DNA of 11,907 nt from Actinomycetota bacterium (GTDB lineage: Bacteria; Actinomycetota; UBA4738; HRBIN12): assembly GCA_005885325.1 (NCBI GenBank), contig VAYX01000064.1, forward strand, positions 1 to 11,907. Direction: 5' to 3'. The notes below the pieces were generated by a model. That model was not told the DNA's origin. It made no database searches and was given only the letters and a program-made list of their open reading frames with translations. Positions within the stretch are counted from its first letter, which is position 1. Each line of letters starts with the position of its first letter. Shown piece by piece: positions 6,427 to 11,907 of the stretch. The position numbers were made by a program, and so were the translations under genes.

Positions 6427-7047
6427 ATGGAAGGCACGGTCGAGCTGACCGAGAAGGACGCCGGGGCGACCTCTCCCGTTGGCGAGCCGTTCGCTGATGG
6501 GTATGACGGCGACATCGACAAGGTGTTGGTCACCAGGGAACAGCTCCAAGCCAAGCTGCGGGAGCTCGGAGACCAGATCACCAGGGACTACCGGGGCCGC
6601 GACGTCCTGTTGGTTGCCGTGCTGAAGGGCGCCTTCATGGTCATGGCGGACCTGGCGCGGCATATCCATCTGCCCGTCGACTTCGACTTCATGGCGGTCG
6701 CCTCCTACGGGGCGGCCACGCAGACCTCGGGGGTCGTCCGGATCCTCAAGGACCTGGATCGGGACATCGAGGGCCGCCACGTCCTGCTCGTCGAGGACAT
6801 CGTGGACTCCGGGCTCACCCTGAACTACCTGCTGAAGAACCTCCGGGGCCGCCGCCCCGCGACGCTCGAGGTCTGCGCCCTCCTCCAGAAGAAGGGCATC
6901 CAGCGGGTGGCCCTGGACTTGCGCTACGTCGGGTTCGAGATCCCACCCGACTTCGTCGTGGGCTACGGTCTGGACTATGCGGAGAAGTTCCGCAACTTGC
7001 CCTACATCGCCACGCTGAAACCCGAGGCCTACGCCGACCCCGCATGA
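6427..7047 (+). CDS. hpt: Hypoxanthine phosphoribosyltransferase
   Basis: It salvages hypoxanthine (and usually guanine) with PRPP to give IMP or GMP. The ATG at 6427 is chosen because AAGGGGGG (6415-6422) lies four bases upstream; a GTG at 6412, overlapping the tilS stop (GTGA), would add five residues. In the 206-residue form, the PRPP loop VEDIVDSGLT is at 122-131, VAVLKGAF at 63-70, ASYG at 92-95, and GYGLDYAEKFRNLPYI near the C-terminus supplies the base-binding end. The first 30 residues, up to the conserved region, are polar and variable. The TGA overlaps the ATG of the following lipoprotein gene (ATGA). Confidence 0.95.
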   Translation: MEGTVELTEKDAGATSPVGEPFADGYDGDIDKVLVTREQLQAKLRELGDQITRDYRGRDVLLVAVLKGAFMVMADLARHIHLPVDFDFMAVASYGAATQTSGVVRILKDLDRDIEGRHVLLVEDIVDSGLTLNYLLKNLRGRRPATLEVCALLQKKGIQRVALDLRYVGFEIPPDFVVGYGLDYAEKFRNLPYIATLKPEAYADPA

Positions 7048-7469
7048 GTCGGAACAGGGCAGTGTGGTCAGCCGTCCAACCGGCCATGAGACGGTTGGTG
7101 GCGCTCTCGTTCCTGCTCCTCTTCCTCGTGGCTTGCGCCGGCCGCGCCTCGTCCTCCTCCGGCGACTCCGGGATCCGCGGCACCGTGCTCCTCGGCCCGA
7201 CCTGTCCGGTCGAGACGGTGGAGAGTCCCTGCCCGGATCGCCCACTGGCCGACATCGAGGTCCAGATGCTCCAGGGCGGTGATGTGGTGGCCACGGTTCG
7301 GTCGGACAGTGACGGACGGTTCACCGTGGCGCTCGATCCCGGCCACTACACGCTGCAAGCGGTGGTCGAGGCGGGAGGGCCGGGGATGTCCGCCAAGCCC
7401 GTCGACGTGACCGTGACGAGCGGCGAGTTCCTCGAGGTGAACGTCCCCGTCGACAGCGGCATCCGGTAG
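7044..7469 (+). CDS. Small lipoprotein with a carboxypeptidase-regulatory-like beta-sandwich domain
   Basis: The 141-residue product has a basic N-terminus, a hydrophobic stretch LVALSFLLLFL and a lipobox LVAC with C31 as the predicted lipidated residue. A Ser-rich linker follows, then a prealbumin-like repeat: GIRGTVLLGPTCPV, PLADIEVQML, SDSDGRFTVALDPGHYTLQAV, as in carboxypeptidase regulatory-like domains. C54 and C63 (in GPTCPVETVESPCPDRP) could form a disulfide outside the cell. The start at 7044 overlaps the hpt stop (ATGA) without a Shine-Dalgarno. The ATG at 7086 would give a more compact signal peptide and is a fair alternative. An envelope lipoprotein is not a standard member of the hpt-ftsH interval; its binding target is unknown. 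Confidence 0.85.
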   Translation: MSRNRAVWSAVQPAMRRLVALSFLLLFLVACAGRASSSSGDSGIRGTVLLGPTCPVETVESPCPDRPLADIEVQMLQGGDVVATVRSDSDGRFTVALDPGHYTLQAVVEAGGPGMSAKPVDVTVTSGEFLEVNVPVDSGIR

Positions 7470-7504
7470 CGGGAAGCCGTTCGCCGGTATCGGCCGCACA
7501 ACAC

Positions 7505-7527
7505 CCCTGTGCTACCATCGCACAGGG
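7505..7527 (+). promoter_or_regulatory. Inverted repeat over a candidate -10 box upstream of ftsH
   Basis: CCCTGTGC (7505-7512) and GCACAGGG (7520-7527) form a perfect 8-bp inverted repeat around TACCATC. The spacer contains TACCAT (7513-7518), a TANNNT -10 candidate that would start transcription near 7525, leaving a leader of about 85 bases before ftsH. This layout suits an operator that blocks the promoter. As RNA it would be an 8-bp, 7-nt-loop hairpin without a U-tract, so a terminator is less likely. Which reading is right cannot be decided here. Confidence 0.35.
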
Positions 7528-7596
7528 CTCAGTGCGCGGGTCGATCGCGCAGGGCCCCCGTTTTCTCGCAGGTCGGAACGGCCGAACGACCGGAAC

Positions 7597-7604
7597 GAAA
7601 GGAG
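7597..7604 (+). promoter_or_regulatory. Ribosome binding site that decides the ftsH start
   Basis: GAAAGGAG lies seven bases before the CTG at 7612. It is the only good Shine-Dalgarno in the leader, and the spacing is optimal for that codon. A GTG at 7604-7606 directly at the end of the site is out of frame with FtsH. Confidence 0.65.
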
Positions 7605-7611
7605 TGCCTCC

Positions 7612-9531
7612 CTGCCGCCCGAGTCCCCCTATCGCCGGATCCTCCGTGGACCGGCCCTCTACATCCTGCTCGTCCTGTTCGGGCTGTGGCTATTCGTGCT
7701 GTTCGCCAACCGGGAGCCCGCGGGCCAGAGCCTGAACTTCAGCGGGTTCCAGTCGCTCGTCTCCGGCGACCGGGTGAAGACCGCGACGTTCCTCGAGGGT
7801 GACCAGAAGATCAAGGGCCTGCTGTCCGACGGGACCGCGTACGAGGTGGCCTACCCCGCCGCGGTGCAGGAGAAGCTGACCGAGGATCTCCAGACCAAGG
7901 GCGTCGTGGTCGCGGTCGATCCGCAGAAGGGCTCGGCCATCCTGTCCTTCCTGTTCCAGCTGATCCCGGTGGTGCTGATCATCGGGGCCTTCATCTGGAT
8001 CATGAACCAGTCCCAGGGCGCGGGCGGGGGCCGGGTCATGCAGTTCGGCAAGTCCCGGGCCAAGATCGTGTCGAAGGACCAGCCGAAGACCTCGTTCACG
8101 GACGTGGCCGGCGTGGACGAGGCCATCGAGGAGCTCCAGGAGGTGAAGGAGTACCTCCAGAACCCGGCCAAGTTCCAGGCCATGGGAGCGAAGATCCCTC
8201 GCGGGGTCCTGCTGTTCGGTCCGCCGGGGGCGGGCAAGACGCTGCTCGCCCGGGCCGTGGCCGGTGAGGCCGGGGTCCCGTTCTACTCGATCTCCGGCTC
8301 CGACTTCGTCGAGATGTTCGTGGGCGTGGGCGCCGCTCGCGTGCGCGACCTGTTCGAGCAGGCCAAGACCAACGCGCCGGCCATCGTGTTCATCGATGAG
8401 ATCGACGCAGTGGGGCGCCACCGAGGCGCCGGCCTCGGTGGCGGCCACGATGAACGTGAGCAGACTCTCAACCAGCTGCTCGTGGAGATGGACGGGTTCG
8501 ACCAGCGGACCGCGGTGATCCTGATGGCGGCGACGAACCGCCCCGACATCCTGGACCCCGCGCTCCTTCGCCCCGGACGGTTCGACCGGCACGTCGTCAT
8601 CGACCGGCCCGACCTCGAGGGTCGCAAGGGGATCCTCAGAGTGCACGCACGTGGCAAGCCGTTCGACGAGACGGTGGCGCTCGACACCGTGGCCAAGCGG
8701 ACCCCCGGGTTCACCGGGGCGGACCTGGCCAACGTGATCAACGAATCGGCGCTCCTCGCGGCCCGGTGGGGCAAGAAGGCCATCGGGATGCCGGAGGTGG
8801 ACGAGGCCATCGACCGGGTGATGGCCGGTCCCGAGCGCAAGAGCCGGATCATGAGCGACCGGGAGAAGCGCGTGATCGCCTACCACGAGTCGGGCCACGC
8901 ACTGGCGGCCCACGTCCTTCCGAACACGGACCCCGTGCACAAGATCTCGGTCATCGCCAGGGGCCGGGCCCTCGGCTACACGCTCACCCTCCCCGAGGAG
9001 GACAAGTTCCTCATGACCCGAGAGGAGCTGTCGGACGAGCTGGCCATGCTCCTCGGGGGCCGAGTGGCCGAGGAGCTGATCGTGGGCGACATCACGACCG
9101 GCGCGGCGAACGACATCGAGCGGGCCACGAAGATCGCTCGCCAGATGGTCACCGAGTACGGCATGTCGGACATGATCGGCCCGCTCACTCTGGGCCAGAA
9201 GCAGCACGAGGTGTTCCTCGGCCGGGACTTCGCCACCCAACCCGACTACTCCGAGCAGGTGGCGTTCGAGATCGACAACGAGGTCCGCCGGATGATCGAC
9301 CAGGCGCACGACGAGGCGCTGGAGATCCTCCAGGAGAACCGATCGAAGCTGGATCAGATGGCGGCGCTCCTGATCGAGCGGGAGACGATCGACAAGGAGG
9401 AGGTCGAGCGGCTCCTGACCGACGTTCCGAAGCGGGCGCAACGGGACCAGGCCGTGCGCGGCGCGGGGCTCGCAGTGTCCCGGAGGGCGGTTCGGGCGCA
9501 GCGGGAGCAGGGACCGAATCCCCTCGGCTAG
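7612..9531 (+). CDS. ftsH: ATP-dependent zinc metalloprotease FtsH
   Basis: FtsH is a hexameric inner-membrane AAA+ protease that extracts and degrades membrane and regulatory proteins. The first canonical in-frame start, GTG 7696, would cut through the first membrane helix. Starting at CTG 7612, with GAAAGGAG seven bases before, gives 639 residues, a normal length. Helix 1 is at about 14-32 (ALYILLVLFGLWLFVLF), the external domain at 33-110, and helix 2 at about 112-131. Walker A GPPGAGKT is at 203-210, Walker B VFIDEID at 259-265, the second region of homology RPGRFDR ends at about 326, and zinc site HESGH is at 425-429 with D501 in ANDIERAT. No ATG, GTG or TTG occurs in frame between about 7468 and 7612. 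The C-terminal tail is basic and Gln-rich. It probably has its own promoter in the 142-bp gap upstream. Confidence 0.95.
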   Translation: MPPESPYRRILRGPALYILLVLFGLWLFVLFANREPAGQSLNFSGFQSLVSGDRVKTATFLEGDQKIKGLLSDGTAYEVAYPAAVQEKLTEDLQTKGVVVAVDPQKGSAILSFLFQLIPVVLIIGAFIWIMNQSQGAGGGRVMQFGKSRAKIVSKDQPKTSFTDVAGVDEAIEELQEVKEYLQNPAKFQAMGAKIPRGVLLFGPPGAGKTLLARAVAGEAGVPFYSISGSDFVEMFVGVGAARVRDLFEQAKTNAPAIVFIDEIDAVGRHRGAGLGGGHDEREQTLNQLLVEMDGFDQRTAVILMAATNRPDILDPALLRPGRFDRHVVIDRPDLEGRKGILRVHARGKPFDETVALDTVAKRTPGFTGADLANVINESALLAARWGKKAIGMPEVDEAIDRVMAGPERKSRIMSDREKRVIAYHESGHALAAHVLPNTDPVHKISVIARGRALGYTLTLPEEDKFLMTREELSDELAMLLGGRVAEELIVGDITTGAANDIERATKIARQMVTEYGMSDMIGPLTLGQKQHEVFLGRDFATQPDYSEQVAFEIDNEVRRMIDQAHDEALEILQENRSKLDQMAALLIERETIDKEEVERLLTDVPKRAQRDQAVRGAGLAVSRRAVRAQREQGPNPLG

Positions 9532-9546
9532 TCTCGGGTCGGCGAC

Positions 9547-10212
9547 GTGAGCGATCAGCGGTGGGCCACGTTCGACTGCTACGGAACATTGATCGACTGG
9601 ATGTCGGGCATCCGCGACATGCTGTCGGAGCTGTGGCCCGAACGCGACGCCGAGCTGCTCCTCGGCGCGTACCACGAGATCGAGCCCGAGGTGCAGCGGG
9701 GCCGGGCGATCCCATACCGGCAGGTGCTCAATGAGGCGCTGGACCGGCTGGCGCGCCGGGAGGGCCTGCACCTCGAGGAGGACGACCGGGCGGCGCTCGC
9801 CGACTCGCTCCCCGCCTGGCCCCCATTCCCGGAGGTGCCGAGGGCGCTCGCAGCGATGCGGGAGCGTGGATGGAGCCTGGCGATCCTGTCGAACACCGAC
9901 CCCGACATGCTCGATGCCTCGCTGTCACTGATCGGCGTCCCGGTGGACCTGCGCGTCACCGCGGCCGAGGCCGGCTCGTACAAGCCGGCGCACGGCCACT
10001 GGGACCGGTTCTTCGAGGAGACGAAGGCGGCCCGAGCCCGCCACGCGCACGTCGCGGCGTCGCTGTTCCACGACATCGCGCCGTGCGCGGATCTCGGCCT
10101 GACGGCCGTGTGGATCAACCGGCTCGGCGAGCGCTCCGATCTTCCCCGCGCCGCCGAGCTCCCGAACCTCGGCGACCTCCCCGAGACGCTGGACCGGCTG
10201 GTGCCCGGGTAG
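9547..10212 (+). CDS. HAD-superfamily hydrolase, haloacid dehalogenase type II-like
   Basis: The 221-residue protein has the four HAD motifs. Motif I is FDCYGTLID with nucleophile D10; motif II is ILSNTD with S115-N116; motif III is K146 in SYKPAHGHW; motif IV is SLFHDIAPCADLGL with D176. The second acidic residue of the phosphatase motif DxD is Tyr12 here (D-C-Y), as in L-2-haloacid dehalogenases, so hydrolysis of a carbon-halogen bond or another non-phosphate substrate is possible. The true substrate is unknown. The cap is about residues 16-98. GTG 9547 is used because it sits 15 bp after the ftsH stop and directly precedes motif I; the Shine-Dalgarno is weak. folE follows after 13 bp, so all three may share a transcript. 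Confidence 0.9.
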   Translation: MSDQRWATFDCYGTLIDWMSGIRDMLSELWPERDAELLLGAYHEIEPEVQRGRAIPYRQVLNEALDRLARREGLHLEEDDRAALADSLPAWPPFPEVPRALAAMRERGWSLAILSNTDPDMLDASLSLIGVPVDLRVTAAEAGSYKPAHGHWDRFFEETKAARARHAHVAASLFHDIAPCADLGLTAVWINRLGERSDLPRAAELPNLGDLPETLDRLVPG

Positions 10213-10225
10213 AGTTGGGATCGCC

Positions 10226-10798
10226 GTGAACGACGTCGAACGCAAGAAGGTCGAGGAGGGCGTCCGCCTGATCCTCGAGGGGATCGGCGACGATCCCGAA
10301 CGCGAGGGCGTGCGAGACACGCCTCGGCGCGTGGCCGAGATGTACGAGGAGATCTTCTCCGGCGTCGGAGTCGACCCCACCCCGGTGGCGAGCATCGTCC
10401 CGGGCGCCAACTTCGACGAGATGATCATGGTGAAGGACATTCCGCTGCAGTCTCTCTGTGAACATCACCTACTGCCGTTCAACGGCAAGGCCCACGTCGC
10501 GTACATCCCGAACAAGGACGGGCGGATCACCGGCCTGTCGAAGATCGCGCGGGTGGTCGACATCCTGTCCAAGCGACCGCAGGTGCAGGAGCGGCTGACC
10601 ACCGAGATCGCCGATACGATCGACGAGGCCCTGAAGCCACGGGGCGTGTTCGTGATGATCGAGGCCGAGCACCTGTGCATGACCATGCGCGGGGTAAAGA
10701 AGCCGGGGTCGCTCACGGTGACGTCGGCGGTCCGGGGCCTGTTCCGAAGCGACGCCCGGACCCGCCAGGAGGCCCTCAGCCACATCGAACGAGGCTGA
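10226..10798 (+). CDS. folE: GTP cyclohydrolase I
   Basis: It converts GTP to 7,8-dihydroneopterin triphosphate, the first step of folate (tetrahydropterin) synthesis. The 190-residue protein has the zinc ligands C78 and H81 in SLCEHHLLPF and C151 in EAEHLCMTMRG, the stretch GLSKIARVVDILSKRPQVQE (103-122), and the C-terminal KKPGSLTVTSAVRG, as in type IA enzymes. The length matches actinobacterial FolE. The start is GTG 10226, 13 bp after the HAD stop, with only a weak TTGGGA upstream. folP, folB and folK, which often follow in Actinobacteria, are absent here; the next gene is a sigma factor. Confidence 0.97.
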   Translation: MNDVERKKVEEGVRLILEGIGDDPEREGVRDTPRRVAEMYEEIFSGVGVDPTPVASIVPGANFDEMIMVKDIPLQSLCEHHLLPFNGKAHVAYIPNKDGRITGLSKIARVVDILSKRPQVQERLTTEIADTIDEALKPRGVFVMIEAEHLCMTMRGVKKPGSLTVTSAVRGLFRSDARTRQEALSHIERG

Positions 10799-10814
10799 GC
10801 CCGAGATCTCTCCT

Positions 10815-10842
10815 GGAACCTCGTTCACCTTTCGCCCGGTCT
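10815..10842 (+). promoter_or_regulatory. Candidate ECF-type promoter of the sigma factor gene
   Basis: GGAACC (10815-10820) is a typical -35 element of ECF sigma factors, and GGTCT at 10838-10842 lies 17 bases further, like the short GTC-containing -10 elements of such promoters. The start of transcription would be within a few bases of the GTG at 10851. Autoregulation of the sigma factor is the natural reading, as ECF factors often drive their own promoters. Confidence 0.4.
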
Positions 10843-10850
10843 GTGCTCCT

Positions 10851-11342
10851 GTGATGGGGAGGGTGCGAGACGCGCCGGCGGGCGTGCGCCGACACGAGGA
10901 GATCGAGCGCCTGTACCGGGAGCAGGGGAGCCGGATGTGGCGCGCGCTGCTGGCGTTCGCCGGCGATCCGGAGGTGGCGAGCGACGCGGTGGCCGAGGCG
11001 TTCGCCCAGGCCCTGAGACGGGGCGGTGAGATCCGCGACCCCGAGCGATGGGTGTGGCGGGCGGCCTTCCGTATCGCGGCGGGCGCATTGAAGGAGCGCC
11101 GGCGCGAGGTGCCCGGAGTGGAGGAGGAGGCGTCGTACGAGATGGAGGAGCCGGCCCGGGAGCTGGTCGCCGCGCTGGCGAAGCTCTCGGCGAAGCAGCG
11201 AGCCGCGGTGGTGCTCCACCACGCCGCGGGATACCCGGTGAACGACGTCGCCCACTTGATCGGCTCGACCTCCGCGGCGGTTCGGGTGCATCTGATGCGC
11301 GGGCGGCGGCGCCTGCGCGAGTTGCTGGGGGATGAGGGATGA
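10851..11342 (+). CDS. ECF-type RNA polymerase sigma factor
   Basis: This 163-residue protein has a sigma region 2-like half (about 16-85: EEIERLYREQGSRMWRALL, DAVAEAFAQAL and WVWRAAFRIA). A short acidic linker (EEEASYEMEE) joins it to a region 4 helix-turn-helix (about 103-160: LAKLSAKQRAAVVLHHAAGYPVNDVA then STSAAVRVHLMRGRRRLRELL). Region 3 is missing, as in ECF factors. The start is GTG 10851, or the ATG right after it at 10854. Its TGA overlaps the ATG of the next gene, whose product has one membrane helix and a PD40-type domain, fitting a sigma/anti-sigma pair. Promoter-like elements directly upstream suggest autoregulation. Confidence 0.88.
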   Translation: MMGRVRDAPAGVRRHEEIERLYREQGSRMWRALLAFAGDPEVASDAVAEAFAQALRRGGEIRDPERWVWRAAFRIAAGALKERRREVPGVEEEASYEMEEPARELVAALAKLSAKQRAAVVLHHAAGYPVNDVAHLIGSTSAAVRVHLMRGRRRLRELLGDEG

Positions 11343-11907
11343 AGCTCTCCGATCGGTTCGAGGCCCTCGACGCGACGCGGTCACCCGACCTGTGGCGGAG
11401 CATCGAGAACCGCGAGCTGGGTCCCGCGCCGTCGCTGGGAACCGGACGCCGGCGGGCGGCCGCCGCGGTCGTTGCGCTCGCTGTTGCCGCGGGGGCGATC
11501 GCGCTGACGGCCCGGGCGTTCATCGGGATGGAGGCCCGCGAGCCAGGGGCCACCGCGTCCGTGCAACCGAAGGCGAACGGCGTGATCTGGTTCCGCGTCG
11601 GGGGTGGCGATGGCCCAAGCTTCGTGTACGAGGTCCGACCCGACGGCTCAGGCCAGCGGCTGGTCTTCGATTCGCAGCCTCCGCGCTTCTCTCAGATCGC
11701 GTGGTCGCCGGACGGGAAGCGGATCGCCTTCGTCGATCCGGTCGTGGGACGTCGAGGCATCTACGTCTCGAACCCCGATGGCAGCGACGCCCAACGACTG
11801 ACGGAAGGGGTCAACGACGGATGGCCGTCGTGGTCGCCGGATGGCACGAGCATCGCGTTCTCGAGCACCCGGTACGACCCGAGCATCAACGTATGCGAAC
11901 CGGGAGG
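11339..11907 (+). CDS. Probable anti-sigma-like membrane protein with TolB-like PD40 propeller (3' partial)
   Basis: The ATG overlaps the sigma factor stop (ATGA), and the frame is open to the end of the window (189 codons). Residues 1-35 are a short cytoplasmic segment (LSDRFEALDATRSPDLWRS) of the size of a minimal sigma-binding region. About 39-62 is an Ala/Val-rich membrane helix. From 80 on, beta-propeller repeats appear: IAWSPDGKRIAFV at 120-132, IYVSNPDGSDAQRLTEG at 141-157, and PSWSPDGTSIAFSS at 163-176. PD40/TolB blades outside the membrane could sense a ligand or cell-wall state and release the sigma factor. No classical HxxxCxxC zinc anti-sigma motif is visible. The last residues (NVCEPGG) do not fit the repeat, which may show a missing base near 11890. 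Confidence 0.78.
   Translation, partial: MKLSDRFEALDATRSPDLWRSIENRELGPAPSLGTGRRRAAAAVVALAVAAGAIALTARAFIGMEAREPGATASVQPKANGVIWFRVGGGDGPSFVYEVRPDGSGQRLVFDSQPPRFSQIAWSPDGKRIAFVDPVVGRRGIYVSNPDGSDAQRLTEGVNDGWPSWSPDGTSIAFSSTRYDPSINVCEPG

Noticed and set aside
7690..9771. Minus-strand frame of 693 codons opposite ftsH
   Set aside because: This is an antisense shadow of ftsH with no recognisable domain; FtsH motifs are complete on the + strand.
1..11907. CRISPR arrays, insertion sequences, phage genes or attachment sites
   Set aside because: No spaced direct repeats, transposase or integrase motifs, or duplicated tRNA ends were seen. Gene content is mostly housekeeping and base composition is even.

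Overview
The window is GC-rich throughout and gene-dense, with short or negative intergenic gaps and many ATGA/TGATG stop-start overlaps. The order zinc metalloprotease (DUF2342) - tilS - hpt - ftsH - folE is a familiar actinobacterial arrangement. Together with probable leaderless starts behind TANNNT-type -10 boxes, this points to a member of the Actinomycetota, probably an uncultivated lineage. I cannot place it more precisely from sequence alone.

Left part (1-2640): the tail of a membrane protein gene (DUF998-like) and a coupled 69-residue single-helix protein run on the + strand. They converge on a minus-strand gene for an unusual fusion: an N-terminal UspA domain followed by a complete UbiB/ABC1 atypical kinase with two C-terminal membrane helices.

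Middle (2660-4332): a tRNA-Thr(CGU) is followed by a rhodanese-CBS gene whose frame is crossed by one in-frame TGA, at the place where I expect the family's second cysteine. The frame is otherwise intact to 3512 and overlaps a 53-residue, seven-cysteine protein. A perfect 8-bp hairpin with a GTG loop lies at SECIS-like distance behind the TGA. This is either a recoded (selenocysteine) codon or a very fresh nonsense or assembly error, and it is the most interesting point in the window. A leaderless-type promoter then drives a membrane-anchored protein with an APAEAPAA repeat array.

Housekeeping cluster (4344-10798): DUF2342 metalloprotease, tilS (tRNA-Ile lysidine synthase), hpt (hypoxanthine phosphoribosyltransferase), a small lipoprotein, ftsH (membrane AAA+ protease), a HAD hydrolase and folE (GTP cyclohydrolase I). 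The first four are translationally coupled. ftsH has its own leader with an inverted repeat and appears to start at CTG. The usual folP/folB/folK genes do not follow folE.

Right end (10800-11907): an ECF-type sigma factor behind an ECF-like promoter overlaps a gene for a single-pass membrane protein with a TolB-like (PD40) propeller outside. This is probably a sigma/anti-sigma sensing pair, and it runs off the window.
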